Source: an uncultured Erythrobacter sp.
GTDB taxonomy: Bacteria; Pseudomonadota; Alphaproteobacteria; Sphingomonadales; Sphingomonadaceae
Assembly (NCBI GenBank): GCA_947499095.1
Contig: CANMMR010000001.1
Location: forward strand, 543,587-607,586
Reading direction: 5' to 3'
Length of the DNA stretch: 64,000 nucleotides
This document shows, piece after piece, positions 33,715-41,720 of this stretch (positions within the stretch are counted from its first letter, which is position 1; the number at the start of each line of letters is the position of its first letter). Position numbers and translations under genes: made by a program. The notes under the pieces are model-generated. The model was given only the letters and a program-made list of their open reading frames with translations, ran no database searches and was not told the origin of the DNA.

Positions 33715-35292
33715 ATGGATACGCTTCTCGGTTTCGCCCGCCGTCATCCCAATGTGACGCTGCTGCTGCTCGGCGCGGTTGCCGCGCTCGGCTACCCTCC
33801 GCTCGGTCTGTGGCCAGTTGCGATCGCTGCCATGGGAGCCTTCGCGCTGATAGTGGCCGACAGCCCGACTATCGGCATCGCCGCAAAGCGCGGCTGGCTG
33901 TTCGGAGTCGCGCATTTTATTGTCACCAATAACTGGATCGCGACGGCGTTCACTTATCAGGCCGAAATGCCACCCGCGCTCGGGTGGCTCGCGGTGCCGC
34001 TGCTATCGCTTTACCTCGCGATTTACCCTGCGATTGCCGCGGGTCTGGCGAAGGCGCTGGTCCGCAATGGTTCGGGTCCGGCGTTCGCGCTGTCACTGGG
34101 GGCCAGCTGGATCCTCGGCGAATGGCTGCGGAGTTGGGTCTTCACCGGCTATTCCTGGGGGCCGTTCTCCCTTGCGCTGTTGGGCCCTTGGGACCGTCCG
34201 GGCCTGGGCGCGCTGCTGCCTTTCGCCGGGACCTACGCACTTTCGGGAATAGCGGTCTGCGCCGCCGCCCTGCTGGCTATGCTGGTGACTGCCAAACGCT
34301 GGCTTCCCCTTGCTGCGGCAGCCGCGGTACTGGTCGCAGGCATGTATTTGCCTGCCGGTGCAGAGCGCGATGGCTATCTTCCTTTAACGCTGGTCCAGCC
34401 CAACCTGCGGCAGGAAGAGATCGACGACGCGTCGAAATACGAAAGCCAGTTCCAGACCATCGCCGGTCTCAGCACTCCGCAGCGCCCGGTCAGCCGACGG
34501 CTTGTCCTGTGGCCCGAAAGCGGCGTTCCGGACTATCTGCGCGACGGCTATCCGCAACGCTACTACGACCGGATGACCGCCAGTGCGAACCCCGTGTTTG
34601 CGCGTGCGCGGATTGGGAGCACCATCGGCGAGGGCTCGCTGCTACTTACCGGCGCCCAGGATCTCGAACTCGAGGAGGTGGGCGGCCTGCGGCGGGCTAC
34701 CGGTGCCTACAATGTCGTGCTGGCGATCGACGGACAGGGTGAGATACTCGACAGCGCGGCCAAATCGCACCTCGTACCCTACGGCGAATACCTCCCCATG
34801 CGCGCGCTGCTCGAACCGCTCGGAGCGAGCCGGCTGGTGGCAGGGACGATCGATTTCCTGCCCGGGCCGGGCCCGCAAAGCCTCGATCTCGGCAGCTTCG
34901 GCAAGGCCGGTATCCAGATCTGCTACGAGATTGTGTTTTCCGGCGAGGTCACGGATCGCGCAAACCGCCCCGACTATATCTTCAACCCGTCGAACGACGG
35001 CTGGTTCGGCGCCTGGGGCCCGCCCCAGCATCTCGGCCAGGCGCGGATGCGTGCGGCGGAGGAGGGGCTGCCCGTGCTACGCTCCACCACCACCGGGATC
35101 AGCGCGGTGATCGACGCACGCGGGGTGGTGCGCGAGCATATCGGGCGCAATATCGCGGCGCGGGTCGATACGCTGGTCCCCCCGGCGCACGCTCCGACAT
35201 GGTTCGCGCGACTCGGCCATTGGCTGACCTTGATCTGGGGCGGCGTATTTTTGGCCGCTTCCCTGGTTGTAAAACGGCGCCGGGACGGCTAG
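33715..35292 (+). CDS. lnt: Apolipoprotein N-acyltransferase
   Basis: Adds the third acyl chain to the N-terminus of lipoproteins in the inner membrane, needed for sorting to the outer membrane. The 525-residue protein has about seven transmembrane helices, then the nitrilase-like periplasmic domain. The catalytic triad is visible: Glu268 (LWPESGVPDY), Lys350 (AAKSHLVPYGEY) and Cys403 (IQICYEIVF). A final transmembrane helix is near residues 500-520. The several lipoproteins in this window would be substrates. Followed by metK. Confidence 0.96.
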   Translation: MDTLLGFARRHPNVTLLLLGAVAALGYPPLGLWPVAIAAMGAFALIVADSPTIGIAAKRGWLFGVAHFIVTNNWIATAFTYQAEMPPALGWLAVPLLSLYLAIYPAIAAGLAKALVRNGSGPAFALSLGASWILGEWLRSWVFTGYSWGPFSLALLGPWDRPGLGALLPFAGTYALSGIAVCAAALLAMLVTAKRWLPLAAAAAVLVAGMYLPAGAERDGYLPLTLVQPNLRQEEIDDASKYESQFQTIAGLSTPQRPVSRRLVLWPESGVPDYLRDGYPQRYYDRMTASANPVFARARIGSTIGEGSLLLTGAQDLELEEVGGLRRATGAYNVVLAIDGQGEILDSAAKSHLVPYGEYLPMRALLEPLGASRLVAGTIDFLPGPGPQSLDLGSFGKAGIQICYEIVFSGEVTDRANRPDYIFNPSNDGWFGAWGPPQHLGQARMRAAEEGLPVLRSTTTGISAVIDARGVVREHIGRNIAARVDTLVPPAHAPTWFARLGHWLTLIWGGVFLAASLVVKRRRDG

Positions 35293-35306
35293 TCCGCGCC
35301 GCACAC

Positions 35307-35322
35307 ATAAAGACTTCTTTAT
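35307..35322. promoter_or_regulatory. Probable SahR-type operator before metK
   Basis: ATAAAGACTTCTTTAT is a near perfect 16-bp palindrome (ATAAAGA and TCTTTAT arms) 18 bases before metK. It resembles the ArsR-family SahR motif known for methionine-cycle genes in Proteobacteria, from memory of published regulon work. A second short inverted repeat (ATATC/GATAT) follows at 35321-35332. Confidence 0.5.
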
Positions 35323-35340
35323 ATCGGGATATCCATTTCC

Positions 35341-36579
35341 ATGCGCACCAATTACATGTTTACCTCCGAGAGCGTCTCCGAAGGCCATCCCGACAAGGTG
35401 TCCGACCAGATTTCCGACGCGATCGTCGACCTGATGCTGGCCAAGGATCCCGAATCGCGGGTCGCCTGCGAAACAATGACGACGACGCAGCGCGTGATCC
35501 TGTCCGGCGAGATCCGCTGTGCGCCGATGTACGATCTGAACAATGCCGATTGGGCCGACAATGGCGGCTGGGCACCGGGGGCGAAGGACGAGATCGAGCA
35601 GGCCGTGCGCCAGACCGTCCGCGAAATCGGTTATGAGCAGGAGGGCTTCCACTGGAAGACCCTGACCTTCGAAAACCACCTCCACGGCCAGTCCTCGGAA
35701 ATTGCCCAAGGCGTCGATTCCAGCGGCAACAAGGACGAGGGTGCGGGCGACCAGGGCATCATGTTCGGTTTCGCCTGCGACGAGACGCCCGATCTCATGC
35801 CGGCGACGCTCGACTACAGCCACAAGATTCTCGAACGCCTCGCAGCCGATCGCAAGAGCGGCGCGGCGCCTTTCCTCGAGCCCGATGCCAAGAGCCAGCT
35901 CTCGCTGCGCTATGAAAACGGGAAGCCGGTCGCCTGCACCGCCATCGTCGTCTCCACCCAGCACGGCAAGGGTTATCACGAGGGCGACAAGGAGGCCGAG
36001 CTCAAGGCCTATGTGCAGAAAGTCGTCACCGAGATCCTGCCCGATGGCTGGATTTCCGACGACACCGCATGGCACATCAACCCGACCGGTGCTTTCGAGA
36101 TCGGCGGTCCCGATGGCGACGCAGGCCTCACCGGCCGCAAGATCATTGTCGATACCTATGGCGGCGCGGCCCCGCATGGCGGCGGCGCGTTCAGCGGCAA
36201 GGATCCGACCAAGGTCGATCGTTCGGCCGCCTATATTACACGCTACCTGGCCAAGAACATCGTCGCCGCCGGTCTTGCGACGCGCTGCACGATCCAGCTG
36301 AGCTATGCGATCGGCGTTTCGAAACCGCTATCGCTCTATGTCGACACTCATGGCACTGCTTCCGATGGCGTGTCCGACGAGAAGCTCGAGCAGGCAATTG
36401 CCGGGATAGAGAAGCTCGGCGGCCTGACCCCGCGCGGCATTCGCACACATCTTGGCCTCAACAAGCCGATCTACCGCGAAACCGCAGCCTACGGCCACTT
36501 CGGGCGGCAGACCGACGGCGACCGCTTCCCGTGGGAGCGCACCGACCTCGTAGAAGACCTCAAGGCAGCCTTCGCCTGA
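35341..36579 (+). CDS. metK: S-adenosylmethionine synthase
   Basis: Makes S-adenosylmethionine from ATP and methionine; cytoplasmic homotetramer. The 412-residue protein has the hallmark [20 protein letters not shown] at its start, [16 protein letters not shown] in the first domain, and the P-loop-like [19 protein letters not shown]. Length is slightly longer than E. coli. A terminator follows the stop. A palindromic operator upstream suggests control by the methylation cycle. Confidence 0.97.
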   Translation: MRTNYMFTSESVSEGHPDKVSDQISDAIVDLMLAKDPESRVACETMTTTQRVILSGEIRCAPMYDLNNADWADNGGWAPGAKDEIEQAVRQTVREIGYEQEGFHWKTLTFENHLHGQSSEIAQGVDSSGNKDEGAGDQGIMFGFACDETPDLMPATLDYSHKILERLAADRKSGAAPFLEPDAKSQLSLRYENGKPVACTAIVVSTQHGKGYHEGDKEAELKAYVQKVVTEILPDGWISDDTAWHINPTGAFEIGGPDGDAGLTGRKIIVDTYGGAAPHGGGAFSGKDPTKVDRSAAYITRYLAKNIVAAGLATRCTIQLSYAIGVSKPLSLYVDTHGTASDGVSDEKLEQAIAGIEKLGGLTPRGIRTHLGLNKPIYRETAAYGHFGRQTDGDRFPWERTDLVEDLKAAFA

Positions 36580-36584
36580 GACGA

Positions 36585-36618
36585 AAAGGGCGGCTCGAAA
36601 GAGCCGCCCTTTCTGTTT
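36585..36618 (+). terminator. Intrinsic terminator after metK
   Basis: A 12-bp perfect stem (36585-36596 with 36601-36612) closed by a GAAA tetraloop and followed by TTCTGTTT, six bases after the metK stop. A GNRA loop on a GC stem is very stable. Confidence 0.88.
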
Positions 36619-36671
36619 ACAGCGTTCCGCAATGGGCGTCCTACAGGGGGGCAAGGTACGCCCCGCCTCAA

Positions 36672-37817
36672 TCACCCTTTGCCGTGCTGCCCCTTGCGTG
36701 GGCTCGGCGCATCCAGGGCCAATTCAGCCTCGGAGAAGGTGAAGGGGCTGCGCACGCCCGGGATGCCGCCGAGCTCGATCTGCATCTGCCGCGCCTGCAC
36801 CTGCGGGTCGGCGAAGACCGCATCGATGGCGTTGATCGGGCCAGCCGGAATGCCATCCTCCGCGCAATCGCTCAGCAATTCGGCGCTTTCCCACTTGGCC
36901 GTTTCCGCAGCGATGATTTCGTCGAGTTCCGTGCGATTGGCGAGCCGGGCTTCGTTCGTTGCGAAGCGCAAGTCACCCAGCAGGTCGTCCCGCCCGAGCA
37001 GGGTGAGCAGCTTGCGGAACAGTCCGTCGTTCGCAGGCGCGAGCACGACCTCGACATCGGCTGTCGGGAAAACCCCGTAAGCGCTCACTTGCGCATGTTC
37101 ATTGCCCATCCGCGGCGGGTTTTTCCCGGTGCTGAGGAAATGCGTCGCCTGGCTGGCAAGCAGGCCGACCGAACAGTCGAGCAGAGCCATGTCGACATGC
37201 TGCCCGCGCCCCGTCCGCTCCCGCATTGCCAAGGCCGCCTGTATGCCGATCACCGAATAGAGCCCGCAGGTAAGGTCCGAGATCGAGATTCCCATCTTCA
37301 TCGGCCGCCCCTGCGGCTCTCCGGTCAGCGACATGAAGCCGCTCATCGCCTGGATGACGAAATCGTATCCTGCTTCATGCGCGCGCGGGCCGGTCTGACC
37401 GAAGCCGGTTATGGAGCAGTAGACCAGCCGCGGATTGGCGCTGGCCAGCGTTTCGTAATCGAGCCCGAACTTGGCCAGCGCGCCGGTCTTAAAATTCTCC
37501 AGCACCACGTCGGCGCTTCCAGCCAATTCCCTGACCCGATCAAGATCGCCCTCGTCACGAAAATTCGCGACGATGCTGCGTTTGCCGCGATTGGTCGCGT
37601 GATAATAGGCCGCTTCGCGATCTCCATTGTCACGCTCGATCCACGGAGGACCCCATTTGCGGGTGCCGTCACCATCGGGGCTTTCCACCTTAATGACGTC
37701 CGCGCCGAGATCGGCAAGGACCTGTCCGGCCCATGGTCCTGCCAGCACGCGGGCGAGTTCGAGGACCTTCAGTCCGGCGAGCGGAGCCTTCGGATTGCGA
37801 GGGGTATCGAGCCACAT
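36672..37817 (-). CDS. CaiB/BaiF family CoA transferase
   Basis: Class III CoA transferase, moving CoA between carboxylic acids (formyl-CoA, carnitinyl-CoA and similar). The 381-residue protein has LAGLKVLELARVLAGPWAGQVLADLGADVIKVE with the catalytic Asp expected in the following GFGQTGP...DFVIQAMSGFM region, and GDREAAYYHATNRGKRSI. Substrate unknown. It lies 36 bases after the nitronate monooxygenase gene and ends the minus-strand acyl-CoA cluster. Confidence 0.92.
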   Translation of the reverse strand: MWLDTPRNPKAPLAGLKVLELARVLAGPWAGQVLADLGADVIKVESPDGDGTRKWGPPWIERDNGDREAAYYHATNRGKRSIVANFRDEGDLDRVRELAGSADVVLENFKTGALAKFGLDYETLASANPRLVYCSITGFGQTGPRAHEAGYDFVIQAMSGFMSLTGEPQGRPMKMGISISDLTCGLYSVIGIQAALAMRERTGRGQHVDMALLDCSVGLLASQATHFLSTGKNPPRMGNEHAQVSAYGVFPTADVEVVLAPANDGLFRKLLTLLGRDDLLGDLRFATNEARLANRTELDEIIAAETAKWESAELLSDCAEDGIPAGPINAIDAVFADPQVQARQMQIELGGIPGVRSPFTFSEAELALDAPSPRKGQHGKG

Positions 37818-37853
37818 GGGCGTCCCGTGCGGGGCTGCGCGCGCCCGGTCAAG

Positions 37854-38993
37854 TCACTCCATGCCGACGCTGGCAGCGAGCGAGCCGACGGCGTCGAGAA
37901 ATTCCTCGCGGAAATCCTGCACCACCTGCCTGCTCGACCGCACTTGCTCGACGAGGCCGACGCCCTGTCCGACGAAGTAGCTGACGAGCTCTCGGGCTTC
38001 CGCATTCCCGGCGGCCGCCTCGCGCTCGATGCGGGCGAAGGCAGGTTCGGACACCATGCCCATCAGCGGCATCGGCAGCGGGCCGGGGCCGTCGCTCGCG
38101 TCCCAGGCATCGTGCCACGCGGTCTTGAGCTGGCGTGCGGGCTTGCCGGTGCGGCTGCGTGAGCGGACCGTGTCGCGGCTGCGTGCGGCGACCATCTTCT
38201 CGCGAAAGGCCTCGCTGGTTTCTGCTTCCGGCGTCGCCAGCCAGACCGAACCGGTCCACGCGCCCTGCGCGCCCGCCGCCATCATCCCGGCCATCTGCCC
38301 CCCGGTCATGATACCGCCAGCCGCCAGCACCGGGATATCGTGACCGGCCCGAGCAAGCGCGCGGACCACTTCAGGGATCAGCACCAGCGTCGAGACTTCA
38401 CCGCAATGGCCACCGGCCTCGCCGCCCTGGGCGACGATAATATCGACGCCGGCCTCGGCCTGCCGGATCGCATGCTCCTTCGCACCTACCAGCGCCGCGA
38501 CCGGCACGCCCCGCGCCTTGCCTTCCTCGATCATCGCTGGAGGAGCGATGCCGAGGGCATTGGCAATCAGCTTGATCGGATGCCGGAAGGCGACTTCCAT
38601 CAGCGCCAGGCCGTTCTCGGGCGTGATCCCCATCCGCTCCTTCAGGATCGGCATTTCGGCCTCGGGCGCAATGCCGTATTGGCCAAGCATCTGGTTGACG
38701 AAGCCTTGGTAGGATGGATCGATCGCTGCCGCGCGGCTCTTGTTGTCCGCCAACTCGCGCACGCTGGCATCGACCACCTCCGGCACCAGCACGTCAACGC
38801 CGTAAAGTGCGCCATCGACATGCGCGTCGATCCAGGCGAGTTCTTCCTCCAGCTGGTCGGGGCTGAACCGCGTCGCGCCGAATACGCCGAATCCGCCCGC
38901 CTTGCTGACTGCCGCCACGACATCGCGGCAATGGCTGAAAGCGAACAGCGGAAACTCCGCCCCGGTCATTTCGCACACGCGGTTCATCGGCAT
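37854..38993 (-). CDS. Nitronate monooxygenase
   Basis: FMN enzyme of the NMO/2-nitropropane dioxygenase family, which detoxifies propionate 3-nitronate. The 379-residue protein has the family segments VVAAVSKAGGFGVFGA, IIVAQGGEAGGHCGEVSTLVLIPEVV and PVLAAGGIMTGGQMAGMMAAGAQGAWTGSVWLAT, which make up the FMN phosphate site. The GGGAGAG ribosome site supports the ATG at 38993. It is part of the scoA-scoB cluster, so a role in odd acyl or nitro acids is possible, but not shown. Confidence 0.9.
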   Translation of the reverse strand: MPMNRVCEMTGAEFPLFAFSHCRDVVAAVSKAGGFGVFGATRFSPDQLEEELAWIDAHVDGALYGVDVLVPEVVDASVRELADNKSRAAAIDPSYQGFVNQMLGQYGIAPEAEMPILKERMGITPENGLALMEVAFRHPIKLIANALGIAPPAMIEEGKARGVPVAALVGAKEHAIRQAEAGVDIIVAQGGEAGGHCGEVSTLVLIPEVVRALARAGHDIPVLAAGGIMTGGQMAGMMAAGAQGAWTGSVWLATPEAETSEAFREKMVAARSRDTVRSRSRTGKPARQLKTAWHDAWDASDGPGPLPMPLMGMVSEPAFARIEREAAAGNAEARELVSYFVGQGVGLVEQVRSSRQVVQDFREEFLDAVGSLAASVGME

Positions 38994-39059
38994 ATCTCTC
39001 TCCCTATTTCTCGGGAGCGAGTGTGCGAGATCGGGCCGGGGCTGGCAAGTCCCGTTGCG

Positions 39060-39716
39060 TTACGAAACGTATTCCGCCGTCGTCTTCGCCGCCACTTCGT
39101 CTGCTGTCACGCCCGGGGCGAGCTCGATCAGCTTGAAGGGGCTATCGTGATCGGGCCGCTGGAACACGGCGAGGTTGGTCACGATCATGTCGACAACATT
39201 CGTGCCGGTCAGCGGCAGGGTGCATTCGGGGATGAACTTCGGACTGCCGTCCTTTGCGGTGTGGTCCATCACCACGATGATCTTCTTCACGCCCGCGACG
39301 AGGTCCATCGCGCCGCCCATGCCCTTGATCATCTTGCCGGGGATCATCCAGTTAGCGATGTCGCCGTTCTGGGCCACTTCCATCGCGCCGAGCACGGTGA
39401 GGTCGATGTGGCCACCGCGGATCATGGCGAAGCTTGCCGCGCTGTCGAAATAGGCGCTGTGGTCGAGTTCGCTGATGGTCTGTTTGCCGGCATTGATGAG
39501 GTCGGCATCCTCTTCGCCCTCGTAGGGGAAAGGTCCGATGCCGAGCATGCCGTTCTCGCTCTGCAGCGTCACCTGCATGCCGTCGGGAATGTGGTTGGCG
39601 ACCAGCGTCGGGATGCCGATGCCGAGATTGACGTAATAACCGTCTTCCAGCTCCTGCGCCGCGCGGGCGGCCATTTGGTTGCGGTCCCAGCCGATCTTTT
39701 CTGCGGTCTCGCTCAT
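39060..39716 (-). CDS. scoB: 3-oxoacid CoA-transferase subunit B
   Basis: Catalytic beta subunit of succinyl-CoA:3-ketoacid CoA transferase, activating acetoacetate. The 218-residue protein has [17 protein letters not shown] and the catalytic glutamate in the segment [29 protein letters not shown]. The C-terminal [16 protein letters not shown] [24 protein letters not shown] is typical. The ATG at 39716 lies two bases after the phosphatase stop, so the unit is tightly coupled. The longer frame upstream is rejected. Confidence 0.94.
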   Translation of the reverse strand: MSETAEKIGWDRNQMAARAAQELEDGYYVNLGIGIPTLVANHIPDGMQVTLQSENGMLGIGPFPYEGEEDADLINAGKQTISELDHSAYFDSAASFAMIRGGHIDLTVLGAMEVAQNGDIANWMIPGKMIKGMGGAMDLVAGVKKIIVVMDHTAKDGSPKFIPECTLPLTGTNVVDMIVTNLAVFQRPDHDSPFKLIELAPGVTADEVAAKTTAEYVS

Positions 39717-39718
39717 GC

Positions 39719-40663
39719 TTATTCGCTTTCGTTCATGATATTCGGTGCGCTGGACGCGTCGGACGGCATCCAGCGGGTTTCCGGTGGGAATACTTCGTCG
39801 ATCGAGCCCTTTTGCCACGCGCCGTAGACAGGATTCGGCATCAGGAACCAGCCATTGCCCCACAGCTGCGCATATTCCCCGCGCGCGACCACGGCGCGGC
39901 GGGCCTGGATCTCATCTTCGTCGGCATTGAAGACGTCGGCGAAGTCGCCGAGATTGTCGCCTGCGAGCGCGATGACGCAGAACCGCTCGGCAATGGTCGC
40001 ACGGCGGCCGTCCTTGCGGCCGCCCATGGCGTCGTCGCCGCGCAGGAAGAGGTTGTCGAGATGGACGGCAGGTCCGGCGCCGACGGCTTCGATCGCAGCG
40101 GCGGTCCCGGCTGCGTTTTCGCTATTGCGATTGGTGTTGAAGATCACCGTTATTCCGGCGTCGCGCAGGCGGCGCAGGCCGGTGACGGCACCCGGCACCG
40201 GCGCGGCGATCCCGGCACCGCCATCGGCCCATTGCGCCCATTCCTCGGGCACGAAGGGTTTGCCCGAATAGGCCGCCCAGTACTCGTAGCCATTGTTGAG
40301 CAGCACCGTTTCGTCGACATCGAACACGGCGGCGAAGGGTTTCGTCGTGCCATTGGCAGCGACGCAGGACGGGGCTCCGATGCCCCCTTGCACATCGGGC
40401 AGGCCCATCGGAACCGATTGCGGGACCTTGCGCTGGCGGCTGACGGCGATCGCATAGTCGGCCAGCTGGCGCCATGTCTGGATCGAGGCACCCGCCGCTT
40501 CGCCCGAGGCATAGAGCCAGCGCATGCCGTCGGGCGCGGCGCGCTCTCCGGGCGGGAGGGAAGGCGGGACATCCGCCGCAACTTGCGGCGTGACCGGGTC
40601 CGCGACCGTCGTGGCGCAGGCCGATAGCGCCAGCGCCGCGGCCGAGATCAGCAGGCTTCGCAT
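39719..40663 (-). CDS. Acid phosphatase lipoprotein, e(P4) type (HAD)
   Basis: A 314-residue outer-membrane lipoprotein of the e(P4)/class B-C acid phosphatase family, which dephosphorylates nucleotides. Signal peptide and lipobox LSAC (Cys16); the HAD motif DVDET with both aspartates is at about residue 116 ([18 protein letters not shown]), then [10 protein letters not shown] and [13 protein letters not shown] for the other HAD motifs. It is inserted between scoA and scoB, overlapping the scoA stop (TGATG) and lying two bases before scoB. No relation to ketoacid activation is known. Confidence 0.9.
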   Translation of the reverse strand: MRSLLISAAALALSACATTVADPVTPQVAADVPPSLPPGERAAPDGMRWLYASGEAAGASIQTWRQLADYAIAVSRQRKVPQSVPMGLPDVQGGIGAPSCVAANGTTKPFAAVFDVDETVLLNNGYEYWAAYSGKPFVPEEWAQWADGGAGIAAPVPGAVTGLRRLRDAGITVIFNTNRNSENAAGTAAAIEAVGAGPAVHLDNLFLRGDDAMGGRKDGRRATIAERFCVIALAGDNLGDFADVFNADEDEIQARRAVVARGEYAQLWGNGWFLMPNPVYGAWQKGSIDEVFPPETRWMPSDASSAPNIMNESE

Positions 40664-41385
40664 CACGCCGTCTCCCGCTCGCGCGTGGTGACGAATTCGA
40701 TCTTCTTGTCGTAGGGCGCGCCCACGATCATGCGCTGGACGTAGACGCCAGGCAAATGAATGCAGTCCGGGTCGAGGCTGCCGGTCGGCACGATTTCTTC
40801 GACTTCGACGACGCAGGCCTTGCCGCAGGTCGCGGCGGGCAAGTTGAAGTTGCGCGCGGTCTTGCGGAAGACGAGGTTGCCGGTCTCGTCCGCCTTCCAG
40901 GCCTTGACGATGGCGAGATCGGCAAAGATGCCGCGCTCGAGGATATACTCCTCCATCTGTCCGTCCCGGTTGGCGAATTCCTTAACCTCCTTGCCCTCGG
41001 CCACCTGCGTACCCACGCCGGTCTTGGTGTAGAAGCCGGGGATGCCCGCACCGCCGGCGCGCATGCGTTCGGCCAAGGTGCCCTGGGGGCAGAACTCGAC
41101 TTCCAGCTCGCCGGAGAGGAATTGCCGCTCGAATTCCTTGTTCTCGCCGACATAGCTGGAGATCATCTTCTTCACCTGCTGCGTGCGCAGCAGCATGCCG
41201 ATGCCTTCATTGTCGATGCCGGCATTGTTGCTGGCGAAGGTCAGGTTCTTCACGCCCGAATCGCGAATCGCCTCCAGCAATCGTTCGGGAATGCCGCAGA
41301 GGCCGAATCCCCCGCTGGCGATCAGCATGTCGTCCTTCAGGAGCCCGTCGAGGGCGGCGGCGGCGTCGGGATAGAGCTTGTTCAT
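40663..41385 (-). CDS. scoA: 3-oxoacid CoA-transferase subunit A
   Basis: Alpha subunit partner of scoB. The 240-residue protein has IASGGFGLCGIPERLLEAIRDSG, the CoA-binding SNNAGIDNEGIGMLL and VGENKEFERQFLSGELEVEFCPQGTLAERMRAGGAGIPGFYT, all typical. Its stop overlaps the phosphatase start (TGATG). The start is the ATG at 41385. With scoB it transfers CoA from succinyl-CoA to acetoacetate. Confidence 0.94.
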   Translation of the reverse strand: MNKLYPDAAAALDGLLKDDMLIASGGFGLCGIPERLLEAIRDSGVKNLTFASNNAGIDNEGIGMLLRTQQVKKMISSYVGENKEFERQFLSGELEVEFCPQGTLAERMRAGGAGIPGFYTKTGVGTQVAEGKEVKEFANRDGQMEEYILERGIFADLAIVKAWKADETGNLVFRKTARNFNLPAATCGKACVVEVEEIVPTGSLDPDCIHLPGVYVQRMIVGAPYDKKIEFVTTRERETA

Positions 41386-41520
41386 GGGCCGAGCGCTTAA
41401 CCGCTTCGCGAAGCGCTGTCACCTGCATGCCGTAGGGTCGTTGATTGCGAGTAAGCTGATATTGAAGTTCGATCGAGACACCTGTTGCGATCCGCGCAAC
41501 ACAGCTTGTTCTTTTCGCAT

Positions 41521-41549
41521 TTGCACAAATCGATGCTGCAGTGCACATA
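41521..41549 (+). promoter_or_regulatory. Sigma70-like promoter of candidate RNA
   Basis: TTGCAC (41521-41526), 17 bases, CACATA (41544-41549). It resembles the lipoprotein promoter at 4111-4139 in both boxes and spacing. Predicted by eye. Confidence 0.4.
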
Positions 41550-41620
41550 GAGCGTGCCTTTTAGGCATCCTCTCCCAAGACTTTCATAGCCCGGCTGGTT
41601 TTCCAGTCGGGCTTTTTTCT
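41550..41620 (+). ncRNA. Candidate small RNA or leader before the CDC48 gene
   Basis: About 60-70 bases from the promoter to the terminator, with no reading frame. It has a 5' hairpin (TGCC-TTTTA-GGCA, 41555-41567), an unpaired pyrimidine-rich stretch TCCTCTCCCAAGA (41568-41580), and the terminator hairpin. The CCTCTCCC stretch is complementary to a GGGAGAGG type ribosome site, as in anti-Shine-Dalgarno sRNAs of alphaproteobacteria. It could equally be an attenuated leader of the next gene. Unproven. Confidence 0.4.
41588..41620 (+). terminator. Orphan intrinsic terminator
   Basis: An 11-bp stem (41588-41598 with 41603-41613, one G-U pair), TTTT loop, then six Ts. It is on the plus strand with no plus-strand gene before it within 10 kb of the same strand. 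Confidence 0.82.
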
Positions 41621-41720
41621 GTCTGCTGCGGACCTCTCGCAGGGGCTCGTTCATTGCATCGAAGAGGTCCAGTTCCCAGCTAGGCCTGGTTACGACAATG
41701 GACGAAGGGAAATCGCCCAC

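Larger units (their letters stand above)
41386..41720 (+). other. 335-base gap with candidate RNA gene
   Basis: No coding sequence can be supported here. Contents: a 14-bp palindrome CGCTTCGCGAAGCG (41402-41415) near the scoA start, a promoter-like pair at 41521-41549, an RNA candidate with its own terminator at 41550-41620, and about 100 bases before the CDC48 gene. Confidence 0.6.

Noticed and set aside
35293..35340. SAM riboswitch upstream of metK
   Set aside because: Only 48 bases separate lnt and metK; the pairing seen is a simple palindrome and lacks the pseudoknot or multi-stem layout of known SAM-II or SAM/SAH riboswitches.
38340..39827. Long plus-strand frame of 495 residues
   Set aside because: It is antisense to scoB and nitronate monooxygenase, is rich in His/Arg/Asp as expected from a shadow of high-GC coding sequence, and has no ribosome site.
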